From Cotesia glomerata (Eukaryota; Arthropoda; Insecta; Hymenoptera; Braconidae): DNA of 64,000 nt. Each line of letters starts with the position of its first letter. Within the stretch, counting starts at the first letter, position 1. The position numbers were made by a program, and so were the translations under genes. Shown here piece after piece: positions 11,653-22,174 of this stretch. The notes under the pieces are model-generated. The model had not been told where the DNA came from and did no database searches. It saw nothing but the letters and a program-made list of their open reading frames with translations. Where the stretch lies: NCBI RefSeq assembly GCF_020080835.1, contig NC_058159.1, forward strand, positions 5,580,001 through 5,644,000. The letters are read 5' to 3'.

Positions 11653-12763
11653 GGGGAAACACCACTGTGACCGTAGAAAAAAAAGGTGATTTTCGGGAAT
11701 TATTTTGACAGAGAAAATAAAGAAATTTGGGGATCGGATTTTTTTTTATTTTATTAAGGGTACATTAAAGATTATTACCCTAAATTTTTATTAAAAAATA
11801 TTAAATTATTACAAAGTTATTAACAATTTCGTAGAGCACTAGAAAAAATTTCCCCCTCCTCGCATCGATAACTCAAAAACGGACCATTTAAAAATAAAAA
11901 ACCAAATTGCTTTTTAATCAGTAAGAATGTAGTTATCGTTGCACATACGGAATTTTGAAAATTTTAATTTTCAAAAAAATGGCGACTGATTAAAAATTTT
12001 CTTATTATTTTTTGTTTTAACCCGGCTTAATGTTTAAAAGTAAAATTTTTTAAATTCCGTATGTGCAACGATAAGTACATCTTTACTGATTAAAAAGCAA
12101 TTTGGTTTTTTATTTTCAAATGATCCGTTTTTGATTTATCGATGCGACCATAGAGAGGGGAATTTTTTCTAGTCCTCTACAAGATTGTTATCAACTTTGT
12201 AATAATTAAATATTTCTTAATAAAAATTTAAGGTAATGATCTTTAATGTAGTTCGAGCGTGATAAGCATATCATAAGAAAATTATGAAATTTTTTCTATC
12301 AAAAGATAAATATATTAATAATTCATCACCAAAATTTCAGATCAATTAACCGCATTGTTTTTGAGTGATTAATTTTCGAAATTGTATCCCTTACATGTAG
12401 AGGTATAGATAGATGGTAAAGTTAGTATGAAATCTTCCGTACCACTCGAGTGGGCCAAATAATTTCATACTAACTTTACCATCTCTCCATACCTCTACGT
12501 ATAAAAGATGCAATTTTGACAATTAATTACTCAAAAACGATGCGGTTAATTGATCTAAAATTTTGGTGATGAATTATTAATATATTTATCTTTCGATAGA
12601 AAAAATTTCATAATTTTCTTATGCTATACCTATCACGCTCGAACTACCTTAATGCACCCTTAATAAAATAAAAAAAATTTGATCCCCAAATTCTTTATTT
12701 TCCCTGTTAAAAAAATTCCTAAAAATCACTTTTTTTTTTCTACCGTCACAGTGGTGTTTCCCC
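11653..12763. mobile_element. TTAA-flanked foldback element 2
   Basis: The termini GGGGAAACACCACTGTGAC and GTCACAGTGGTGTTTCCCC are perfect inverted repeats extending inward for about 100 bp. TTAA sits at both sides (11649-11652 and 12764-12767). Inside are two long palindromes. One is at about 11755-12255 (centre near 12008; arms include GATTAAAAAGCAATTTGG). The other is at about 12256-12645 (centre near 12450; arms include CATACTAACTTTACCATC). Almost the whole element can therefore fold back. It is non-coding. It ends 57 bp downstream of the stop codon of the RRM/F-box/LRR gene. Confidence 0.85.
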
Positions 12764-12820
12764 TTAATTTAAAAAAAATTAATTTAAGCATTCAAAATAA
12801 ATGATAAAAAAAAATTAATT

Positions 12821-15800
12821 TTACAATAAATACTCATATTTACTCGTAGTATTTTCTAAAACTGACAAATCAAGATTAACTATTTGCAATAACGGAGAAA
12901 TTTCTTGAATATCCGAAGAATGAGCATTGGTCCCCCCAATAATCATTTTAAGAATAAAATTACTTTTGCGTTTTCTCGTAACAGTAACAGCAACTTGAAG
13001 AGACTCGCTAGTGATCGAAGTCGCCGATAAATCAAGAGAAATTAAATTAGGAGCAGTGTTAATTAAATTAATAATACCTGAGTCGGTAATACCCTTGCAG
13101 CCCCAGCTACTGAAAACTTTGAGGCTCTGAAGATTCGCAATGGCTTCATCAGTCACTTGGGGGACAAAATTAACTATCAAAGTTTCTAATTTATTGAGAG
13201 TTGTCAGTGGACTAATACCTCGATCAGTTACCGCCTGACAACTCATTAAATCCAAGTAATTAAGTTGTTTACAATTCTGCGACAAGTTAATCAAAAAATC
13301 ATCGTTTACCGCCAGGTTTTCTTTCAGACACAATCTTTCTAGATTAACTAAATTTTTTAAATTATTCAGCGAGTTAGCAGAGATCAGCGGGTGCGTGCCC
13401 ATGAATTTTAGGTCCGTTATCGTTGTCTTGTTACCCACAGCCTCCAGTGTCGAGTCAGTGAGACACACGCACATATTGAGCGTCAGCGATTTCAAATTTG
13501 TTAGGTGATTAATCACCACGTCAAAGTGACTGGACACGAGAGCTGTGCAGCGGGTCAGGTGCAAATCTTCAAGAACCTCCTGAGGCAGTGAAGCAAATGA
13601 TTTCCCGATTATATATTCGTCGCCTCCGACTGACAGGTACTTTAATTTTTTGTTTACTCCAAAAAATAGCGACAAGTCGCGCTCGCTGGGTCCGCGAAGT
13701 GTCTTCATCATAAATTTGGTAATATTCTGGCAGTGGGTCATCAGCGAGCTTATTCCTGACTGCGACAGTGGTATGCTGGTTATATTTACCGATTGCAAAT
13801 TTGGACAGAGCTTCCCGACTATTGTCAGAGTACTCGAGCCCAATAAATGGGAGACTTGTGACAAGTCAAGGTGGGTGAGAAATTTTCCGCAGCGGATTAA
13901 CACCTTGCGGAGCGTGCTTGTGTCCACTACTTGCACTCGGATTTTTGGTGACAGTCCCCATGAATTTTTTGACAAGTTTAAGGATTTAACTGCGTGCCAA
14001 GATTCGTGGCTCAATGCTTGCCAACGTTTGCACACTAAAAAAAATTTTAATTAGACAAAATGTTGAAAAATTTTTTAATTGTTAAAAATTTTTGATAAAT
14101 ATTAATTAGGCAAAATGTTGAAAAATTTTTTTAATTGTTAAAAATTTCTGATAAATATTTACAAGTGGAGGAAACCATTTTAATTTTAATTTTTTTGAAC
14201 GAAATTTCTATTTGATTTTATTGATATATTTTTTTTTTTTAAATAAATGAAAAAATGAATAATATAAAAAAACAAAAGTTGATAATCAAGATTTTTAACA
14301 AATTTTCAAAAAAATTTATAAATTTTTTAGAAAATTGTGATATTCAACTTTTTTTTTAAATTGTTCGTTTTTTTATGTACTTGTCAAAAAAATATGTATC
14401 AGAAATATCAAAAAAAGATAAAATAGAAATTTTATCCAAAAACATGAGAGCCAAAATTTTTTCCAATTTTCGAAGGTAAAAAAGATATCGAAATCTTTAT
14501 TTTTTTCTTTTACGACATTTTTTATCATAAATCCACCGTAAAAAGTCAGAATCAAAAAAAAAAATTGAAAATATTAATTTTTCACTTAGTTCCGGCCCAA
14601 AATGAGGTTGACCACACTTCTAAATAATTACCAAATTTTCATAAATTTTTTTGAAAGTAAAATTTAAAATAAGTTTGGAAAATCCAAAAGTGCACGCCTC
14701 ATAATTTCATTTTCACAATAAAATTGATTAAAATAAAATATAAAAAGCAACATAATAAAAAATATAAAACTCTGCTATGGTTTAGTGGCGCCAAAATTCT
14801 AAGGTGAGGAAAAAAAAATACTATAATAAAATGTATAGATAGATATACAAAAAAATACAGTCATATATTAGTTTTTTATAAATAATAATTTAACGACAGT
14901 GAATTAAACGCTCATATTCATTGAGAAAGTCCATCGTGTGTTACTTTGGATAATAAAAAAAAAATTATTCCGGTACTATCATATTTTCGACCAATTTCCC
15001 TGCCACATACACCAATCCATAAACACAATCACTCGGACGTCCAGAAAAGATTATTTTTAATGTTATTATTTACTATGTTAAACAAAATAATTTTTCTCAC
15101 CTCCGGGCGGAAAGCGTCAATTTTCCTCCCGCTGCGCTAAACGAAAATGCCGCTTTCCGCCTCCGTCGAGGAGAAAAATAGTATACACACCATGGGCAGT
15201 AAATAAGAAAGCCTCAGATCACATGTTTATTGACCTCGGCTTCGCCTCGGACAACAATTACATGTGATCTGAGACATTTCTTATTTTACTGCCCTAGATG
15301 TGTAATATACTATTTATTAAAATATATTTTATGTGCCTGACAAATTATTTGACTTGATATTAGTACACTCAGATTAACCTGTAAGTGCGATATAAATAAA
15401 AAAAATCAATTTCAGTTTCGAGAAAACTGCTTTTTTTGAAATGTCGAGAGTAGAGCACTACCTCAACGCTTCGCTTATGAGGCGTGCAATTTATTTTATT
15501 TTAAGTAAAAAAAAAATTACCTCTTTCGACGCGTATCCGATCAGCAATAGGCAAGTATAAAAATATTTCACGTAAACAATCATCATTTAATTTATTTATC
15601 ACCGAATCCGAGTTATCTGGCTCAGGCGTGGGAGCTTCAACAACAGCCTCAGGATCACTTTTAGTATGTTTATTAGGAAACTTTTTTTGCTTCTCAACAC
15701 TGTCAGGCTGGTGCCAAGAATCGGCAGCAGTCACCCGCAGGATTCTGGAGTGTAATTTTATTTCCATTCTGTGAGCTGCCTGCCGGGCTCTTAAATAAAA

Positions 15801-17083
15801 AAATTATTAATTTTTTAGTTATTAATTTTTTATTTTTTAATTACACTTACTGCACTGTACTTTCAACATCGGCATAAGTTATAAAGCCAAAATGACTTCT
15901 ACCATCAACTCTTTTTACATAACAAGCTTCTATTTTTCCGTAGGCACTAAATAGTTTTTCCAAGTCTTTATTCGATGTCTAAAATAAAAAAATATATAAT
16001 TTATGTTAAATAAAATAAAATTTTAATTAATTATTTACTTATATATTCTTTAAAAAATAATTCTTTTTTAATTATAAATAATTTTTTAATAAACTTAAAG
16101 GATAGTTTTAATTTGTGAATAATATTTAATTAACTTACGCGTTCAGCCAAATTACCAATAAATAATTTTCTTATTGGTACATTGTCCTCAGTTTTATCAG
16201 AAAAAAAAGGTTCAGCATCATTGCTATTGAACGGTACTTCTGTAAGATTAAAAAAAATATACTTAGATCAATAATTAACAACAAAAGTCAATTAAAATTT
16301 TTATTTTATTTTCTACATGTAGAATTTTTTCTTTCAGTTTTTTTGTAATAATTTTTTTAATAGAAAAAATTCTAAAAATTGTCAGATGTCTGCTAATTTT
16401 AACAAAAATTTATTTAGCAGGTATTTAATAATTTAAATTAATAATTTTAAGAATTTTTCGTGACAGATAAAAAAAATAATAATAAAGTTATTGTTAATTT
16501 TTTTATTTTTATTATTTTATTTATTTATTGCAAAAAAATGCTGATCGGCAGAATACATTAATAGTAACAGTAAAATATTATATTTGAATTTAATATAAAT
16601 ATAAATAATGAAAATGAAGCTAAAAATAAAAATAGAAATAAAATTGATGATATTGTGAATGTATTATTTATTTATTTTATAAATGTATTCATTAATTTTT
16701 TTTGTCATTTATTAAATTGGAACAAAAAAAAATTTTTTTTTTAATTTTACTTAAAGTTTTTTTAAAAATGAAATTTTTTATTTATTTTTTTGTAATAATT
16801 TTGTGAAAATTAAAGTAGCAGATATTTGATAATTATTTGAGTTTTTAAAAAAATAAATTACTGCAAAAAAAAAATTGACATGCAGAAATTCAAAAAAAAT
16901 TAAAAATGTAATTTAAAAAAAAATTTGTCTGTTGAATAAAATTAAAAAACGGTCAAGTGACTGCTAACTTTAATGCCATCTAATTTTATTTTTATATTAG
17001 CAAGTAATAAATATAAATATATAAATACCTAGTGATAATTCTTTAAATGTATTCCATATTTGCCGTAAAATATCATTTTCCAT
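12821..17083 (-). CDS. RRM/F-box/LRR protein (EEED8.10-like), five exons, complete
   Basis: Minus-strand exons 17029-17083, 16139-16239, 15851-15978, 15521-15789 and 12821-14034 join in phase, all GT..AG, into 588 residues. Residues 42-115 form an RRM: RNP2 is KLFIGNL at 43-49 and RNP1 is RSHFGFITYA at 79-88. A linker rich in P, E and D follows. An F-box spans about 158-200 (INKLNDDCLREIFLYLP, then VCKRW). Residues 200-575 are cysteine-containing LRRs (e.g. LDLMSCQAVTDRGI, GCKGITDSGI) of the FBXL/AMN1 type. F-box proteins bring substrates to SCF ubiquitin ligases; the RRM suggests that the partner or substrate is RNA-bound, which is inference. Hymenopteran proteins of this layout are often labelled putative RNA-binding protein EEED8.10. 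Introns 3 and 4 carry repeats, including the hairpin-module element at 15091. Confidence 0.93.
14051..14160. repeat. Tandem duplication (~54 bp x2) in the last intron of the RRM/F-box/LRR gene
   Basis: The unit beginning ACAAAATGTTGAAAAATTTT and ending GATAAATATT occurs twice head to tail with a few substitutions. It lies just upstream of the acceptor of the last exon. Confidence 0.65.
15091..15311. mobile_element. Hairpin-module element, copy 1 (modules Q and R), intronic
   Basis: GC-rich insert in an AT-rich intron. Module Q (15091-15177) pairs CTCCGGGCGGAAAGCG with CGCTTTCCGCC around a CCCGCTGCGCTAAACG centre. Module R (about 15182-15302) pairs GCCTCAGATCACATGT with ACATGTGATCTGAG around CCTCGGCTTCGCCTCGG. 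The modules are separated by AATAGTATACACACC and the copy ends in ATATACTATT. Copies recur at 18981-19558 and 50969-51190. No protein is encoded. The superfamily was not recognised. Confidence 0.75.
16320..16985. repeat. AT-rich dispersed repeat (GCAGAC family) in intron 1 of the RRM/F-box/LRR gene
   Basis: Recognised by TCAGATGTCTGCTAATTT at its left part and GTGACTGCTAACTTTAATGCC at its right. The words match those in the clusters at 7100-7575 and 8640-9640, with a stretch of simple AT sequence between. Confidence 0.55.
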
Positions 17084-17530
17084 TGTGGGAATTTATTTTT
17101 CCAAATAAATAAGCAAAAATGAAATATTATCAATGATTTTGATTTAATTTCCTTTTGGAGGTAATTGTTAGAATTATTTAATTATAAATCACTGATATAT
17201 CTGTAAGACCACCTGGCTGTTTCTTTGTTTGACTGTGAATATTACACTAGCACATGGGAATGAAAAATGGTGTGCTCCTAACAACTGATGTGACCAATAC
17301 TGGCCTGGTCTGTCTGAGAATTAAATCTCAACTCAAAATCCTTTGTAATTTTACAGTACTCAGTTGAGTCAGTAGCAAGTACTCTTACTACGCTAGCACT
17401 ACTAGCGCCACTTGAGTTCGCCATCTTACCTTTCATTCATAAAAAGAATTAGGTCACTTTTACTTTCGTTTTTACTCTGAAGGTTACAACGGGAGTTTTC
17501 CTTACCGCGTGGTGCTGCCACCTGGCTAGC
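17084..17530 (-). promoter_or_regulatory. Promoter/5' UTR of the RRM/F-box/LRR gene, with YY1-like site and a 48-codon upstream ORF
   Basis: The region upstream of the start codon is richer in G and C. On the minus strand it contains AAGATGGCGAAC (about 17416-17427), matching the YY1 core AAGATGGC that is usually found just downstream of transcription starts. The ATG in that site (17424) opens a 48-codon reading frame, beginning MANSSGASSASVV, that stops at 17278. The frame ends about 195 bp before the main start. It could be an upstream ORF or part of an unrecognised 5' exon. Confidence 0.4.
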
Positions 17531-17705
17531 AGAACAAAGTTTTGGTAAGGGCGGGAAAATTTTTTAAATTCAAATTTTTATACACAATTTTTATTATGAA
17601 AATTAAGTTAGTCGACATCTAAAAATTTTTAGAAATTTTTTTTATTGAAAATCACAAAAAAAATTTTATTTGTAAAAAACTTTAAAAACTTAAGCGCAAT
17701 TTATT

Positions 17706-18125
17706 ATTATATCTTTATATCTTTATTATATATTATATCTTTATTTACCAGGATACAAAAGTATATTGTATATACATACAAGGTATGCACCTATAGAGGT
17801 GTTACATTTAACACCTGTATATAGGCCTGTGAAAAGTTAATTAACAATAACCAAGCTTATCTTGAAACAAGTATCATTCATAAATATGTAATAAAATACA
17901 ATATAATATTAAATACGTGATTTAGTGCTTACGTTTTACAATCCACTTTACAATTTTTTTCTTATTAATCTTATTTTTTAAGTTTAAAGTCTTTAATGTT
18001 TGTGGTAATTGGTTATAGTACTTAATTGCTACATACTTAGAGTTCTTACATGATATGTTTTTATTAATCTTTGGCAACTGCAAGGGCTTAGCCCTGGCTT
18101 TACCCTTGTAGTTGTTATATTCTTT
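17706..18125 (-). pseudogene. 5'-truncated LINE: C-terminal end of reverse-transcriptase ORF plus 3' UTR
   Basis: On the minus strand, 18122 to 17932 encodes about 63 residues ending in a TAA stop at 17932-17934. The pattern YVAIKYYNQLPQTLKTLNL is typical of the extreme C-terminus of ORF2 in jockey/CR1-type non-LTR retrotransposons, where a W/Y-N-x-LP motif recurs. A 3' UTR follows, and the copy ends in repeats of AAAGATATAATAT type near 17706-17745, as LINE tails do. The frame upstream is cut off by a stop and by another LINE tail. It is a dead fragment; the clade assignment is tentative. Confidence 0.65.
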
Positions 18126-18530
18126 TTTACAATAATAATAATTTTATTTTATTTTATTGAATAATAAACCCAACAGTTTAAACCATTAACAGGGTTACAT
18201 GAATATAGACTTATAATTAATTTACAATAATGATTAAAGTATGACAAGATAACCAAATTTAAATTATATTTAAATTATATACTAATATAAAGTAAAAGTA
18301 ATGGGAAAGTAAAGTAATACAGATGTAATTATATGATATGATAACTTGGAGAATCAATGTTTCCGGAGCAGCAAAAAATACCAAAAAGGAAAATAAAACA
18401 AGTTAAGTAAGGTAAGTTAAGTTAAATTAAATTAAGTTAAATTGAGTTGAGTTGCGTGAAGTCATCTCCACTTCGTCGCCAGGTTACCGAGTGAAGCGGT
18501 AATAATGATAACATAATGATTCTACTATAA
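18126..18530 (-). mobile_element. Second LINE 3' end, minus strand
   Basis: Read on the minus strand, AACTGTTGGGTTTATTATTC is followed by an (AAAAT)n-like tail at 18127-18165. The same ending, GGGCTGTTGGGTTTTAATAA plus an AAAT tail, occurs on the plus strand at about 59968-60033, and a related one (GGCTGTCAGGTTTTGTTAAT) at 35480. This places it as a 5'-truncated CR1/jockey-like 3' UTR. No frame could be followed upstream. Confidence 0.55.
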
Positions 18531-18980
18531 ATTTTTTATCAATACCTAGTATTGGAGTATTATCATCTTTATTAAAAATATTTTTTTATTCCAATTTAAT
18601 AAATGAATTATGAATAAGAAAATTTTGTCTAAATAATAGTGCTATCACAGGATCAATCAAAAATAATTTAATGGACAAATGTGACGAAACAAATTTATAG
18701 AACCAAAAAACTATTAAAAACTCCTCCAAAAACTTGACATAAAAAATTGACTACTAAAAAATATATAAAACCAAAAGGCACTAATTTTTGTCTCGACCTT
18801 TCTGATTTTATCAAATTAAACTATAAAAATTCCTTTAAAAATAATAATATGCTCGTCACAAAATTTTCCTTACTCTCTCAATTATTTAAATCATAAATAA
18901 CTATCGCTGAAAAAATATCAAATCCAATTTACAATAAAGATATACCCGTTACTAAATTTTTGTTAGTATCTTAATTATAT

Positions 18981-19558
18981 AATAGTATATTGTGTGACTA
19001 GGGATGAAACAAAACGATTTCAGACCAGAGTGAAGTTGCCTGCCCGAGCGAAGTGAGGGCTGGCATCACTCGGTCTGAAATCGTGTTTCATCCCGCGTCA
19101 CACATTATTTTTTCTCACCTCCGGGTGGAAAGCGTCAACTTTCGTCCCGCTGCGCTAAACGAAAATGCCGCTTTCCGCCTCCATCGAGGAGAAATAGTAT
19201 ATTACACACCTAGGGAAGTAAAGTAAGAAATGTCTCAGATCACATGTAATTGTTGTCCGAGGCGAAGCCGAGGTCAACAAACATGTGATCTGAGGCTTTC
19301 TTATTTACTTCCCGTGGAGTGTATACTATTTTTTTGTCCGACGAAGGCGGAAAGCGGCAACTTTGTTTAGCGCAGCGGGACGAAAGTTGCCACTTTCCGC
19401 CCGGAGGGCAAAAAAATAGTATACACACCACGGGCAGTAAATAAGAAAGCCTCAGATCACATGTTTATTGACCTCGGCTTCGCCTCGGACAACAATTACA
19501 TGTGATCTGAGACATTTCTTATTTTACTGCCCTAGATGTGTAAGATACTATTTCATAT
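18981..19558. mobile_element. Array of five GC-rich hairpin modules (P-Q-R'-Q'-R)
   Basis: P (18991-19104) pairs GATTTCAGACC with GGTCTGAAATC and GGGATGAAAC with GTTTCATCCC, around CCCGAGCGAAGTGAGGG. Q (19111-19194) pairs GGTGGAAAGCG with CGCTTTCCGCC. R' (19203-19325) is R inverted, around CCGAGGCGAAGCCGAGG. Q' (19329-19417) is Q inverted, and R (19421-19541) repeats R in the orientation seen at 15182. Neighbouring modules are joined by AATAGTAT / ATACTATT spacers. The contrast in base composition with the surroundings is abrupt. No protein is encoded. Confidence 0.8.
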
Positions 19559-19988
19559 GTTGCATTAAAAATGCTAGTTTCAATGTCTGGAGCCAACCAG
19601 AACTAGATAGTTTCAGACGAACAGCGAAAATACCATTTTATTATGAAACTTATAATAAAATAGAAAGTAATAGTTTATTTTTTACCAAACATTATTCGTA
19701 AATTGACAAGTTTTCTTTTATCATTCTTATTTATGCTTAATAACAGAATTATAATATGTCAGTACAGTTAACGGTTAGAATGACAATTATAAAGGTATAA
19801 AATAAACAAACAATTGATAGGATTGAAAATAAAGCTGCAACTTCACCTCGCGGACATAAAATCGTCATTTTCTGTCCGCCGGGAAGAAATAATTGATACC
19901 TGCCCGGCACAGTCGCATTGGTCTGAAATTGTCTAGTTTCGGTTGGCTCAACAGGCATTGAAACTCACATTTTCAATGCAGGTTATAT
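19555..19988. mobile_element. Inverted-repeat element next to the hairpin array
   Basis: About 65 bp at the left end (ATATGTTGCATT, ATGCTAGTTTCAATG, GAGCCAACC, TAGTTTCAGAC) recur inverted at the right end (GTCTAGTTTCGGTTGGCTC, CATTGAAACTCACATT, AATGCAGGTTATAT). The interior is non-coding. It lies immediately right of the hairpin array, so the two may have been inserted together into the Helitron. Confidence 0.7.
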
Positions 19989-20229
19989 GAAAATTAATTT
20001 TTGACATACAACCGCATTCACGTGTACAAAACAAAATAAATAAAAAAATAAATTTTGTTTATCGCGAAATTCGAACCTATTTTTTAAAATTACTTCGAAA
20101 ATTTATCATCATAAATAAACTATTTCAGAAAAGCAAATGAAACATTGAAAAGGCACTAATTCAGGTCTCAACCTTTCCAGTGATACTAAATTTAATTTAA
20201 AAAACTCATTTTATCATATAAATATACCA

Positions 20230-21147
20230 CACGGAGAAAAAAATATTGTTAGAATAAGGATACGTATCGTTATTCTGACTAAGGTACCCGCGGGTAATAA
20301 GGCCTGTCGAGTAATAAGGCCTAAGTGATAGAAATGTTATTTAAAATAACCGCTTCCGGTAAAGGCTTCTCTAGTAGAAGCGTCTAGCATAGAAATGTCG
20401 CTACAAGTTTATAGAGTCCCGATACAATGTTCCCTGTCTTCTATATTTCATCATCCGTCATATGCTAAAGTAGCGCGGGAAAATTCCTAAAAAACGGTTT
20501 GAGTAAATGGTAAACATTATTTATAATTTTATATTTAATAATTTAAAATCATTGTTCTAATTTTTATCAACATCTTTAGAAGTATTGTTGCTAAATTTAA
20601 GTGATGATTGATCTATAATACCAATTTTATTGAGTAGTAAAATAAGGCCTATTCGCAAGGTTTTTGAAAAAATTCAATTTTGTGTTTGTTTATGGTGAAA
20701 ATTACCATTACTTCATTATATTTTGTAGCTTATGTATTAATCTAAAAATTAACGTTACATTTCAATAATTAAATGCAATATTTTCGATTTTTTTCAAAAT
20801 CTCCCTTAGCTAGGCCTTATTACCCGCCGGTACCTTATACGCCGTATAGTCATTTGTTTTTAGAGATATACGCTGTATAGCCAATTCAGCTATACAGCGT
20901 ATCATCAAAATGACGATCTATATCATTATTTTAGCGTTACATTTAGTTAATTCAATTATACAGATCCTCACGTTAACGAAACAATTGCCTGTTTTGACGA
21001 AACTACATATATTTACAAGAGCTATTCTCTGTATGCTTTTAAGTCAAACAAATGAATCCTTAAATCAGAAATCCGGATTGTTATTTTAAGGAAACGTCGG
21101 TTGAGGATACGTTGGATAGTCATTTTAACAATATTTTTTTTTCCGTG
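20230..21147. mobile_element. CACGG-terminal inverted-repeat element nested in a Helitron
   Basis: The left end is CACGGAGAAAAAAATATTGT and the right end ACAATATTTTTTTTTCCGTG. CA occurs on both sides (20228-20229, 21148-21149), while the uninterrupted Helitron (about 5708-5720) reads ACACCAGGCAAAG with one CA. A second inverted repeat inside uses GGTACCCGCGGGTAATAAGG at 20281 and CCTTATTACCCGCCGGTACC at 20814. A palindrome around ATACGCTGTATAG lies at 20868-20902. It is non-coding and resembles CACTA/CMC-type short elements. Confidence 0.75.
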
Positions 21148-21534
21148 CAGGCAAATTTTTCATTTTCTCAATTATATAGATAATATTGCAAGCGTTAAGC
21201 GCGTAGGTATGTTCTACTAGAGCCAAAAAATGAAGATTCAATGTTTCGTCATTTTAAATCGTAACTGACAATTTTGTTATACATAAAATTGATATAAAAA
21301 GCACACCGTCAAAAAGAAAAATGGTTGTTGAACTCATTAAAATTGTTTTTAAATCTATTTATTGTTATTTTTACATAAAAAATTGGTTTTAATAGTTTAT
21401 GGTGTGGATTTATCAAGTCCTTATGGATGGGTAAACACGATAACTTTATAAAATATCAATTTTTTTTTAATTCAATTTATGTTTTAATTTTAATTTTTCA
21501 TTCAAAGATAACAATGTTTTATATTTTGATAATA

Positions 21535-22036
21535 CTAGCTTTTAATAATAGAGTTGTAAAGGTAGAGCTACATAATAACTGGAGCTAAAATTCTTCAAAT
21601 GCTCGAGCATAGTCTGTTGCCGATTTGAATAGACAATTGCGACTATTTTCCTGGAGTAGAAATATTCCTGGAATTTTTCTATAAAAATTACAGTAAAGAA
21701 AATAAATAAAATGTGGTAATTTTATTTGTTCTTTCCAGGTCGCTTACAATTTATCGCAGCCAAGTGGATCACAAGTAATACCGAATTCCGTTTACGTACG
21801 ATGCGCACGTTGTCGTATTCCAAGTTACAGAAAACTTGAACAAGATAAGGTTTATAAAATCCTTACTATCGATTTCTCACGTGAAACTGGTGATGGTTAC
21901 AAAATGATTAAATATGCAAACTTTAGTTTGACGGGTAATTCTGATAAATATTTTATTTTTAGTATTTTAGTTACTTTTTAATTTATTTTTTTATATAGGA
22001 GTCACTGCAAACCCTTTGGTGATTGATTATTTTTGA
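21535..22036 (+). pseudogene. Apyrase/5'-nucleotidase C-terminal fragment, decayed
   Basis: Three pieces match the C-terminal domain of the 5'-nucleotidase/apyrase family, which hydrolyses extracellular nucleotides. 21535-21570 reads TSFNNRVVKVEL. After a frameshift, 21578-21628 reads TGAKILQMLEHSLLPI and then hits an in-frame TGA. 21739-21934 reads VAYNLSQPSGSQVIPNSVYV followed by a CARCRIPSY motif and GDGYKM. The last piece splices with good GT..AG signals to 21999-22036, coding GVTANPLVIDYF and a stop. The catalytic N-terminal metallophosphatase domain is absent; upstream lies a Helitron. The frameshift and stop argue for a pseudogene, although the last two exons alone remain intact. Confidence 0.7.
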
Positions 22037-22174
22037 AGAAAAGGTCCAGTTTGGCCAGCAATTGAACGAAAAATAATTAAATTTAATTAATTAATAAACT
22101 AATTGCGAAATTAAGGAAAAAACTGGAGATATTTTTAATTCATTTAAATAATTTTATATTTTTTTTTCCGGTCA

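Larger units (their letters stand above)
18600..21180 (-). mobile_element. Helitron, set A, 3'-truncated and broken by three insertions
   Basis: Three stretches, 18600-18978, 19989-20229 and 21148-21180, line up in order with a single set-A unit (compare 27290-28720). The 5' end on the minus strand is TCTATATAATTGAGAAAATG at 21180. The 3' hairpin and CTAG are missing. The gaps are the hairpin-module array (18981-19558), an inverted-repeat element (19555-19988) and a CA-flanked element (20230-21147). Confidence 0.75.

Noticed and set aside
13650..14054. 134-codon plus-strand frame
   Set aside because: It is antisense to the last exon of the RRM/F-box/LRR gene, and its translation is not protein-like.
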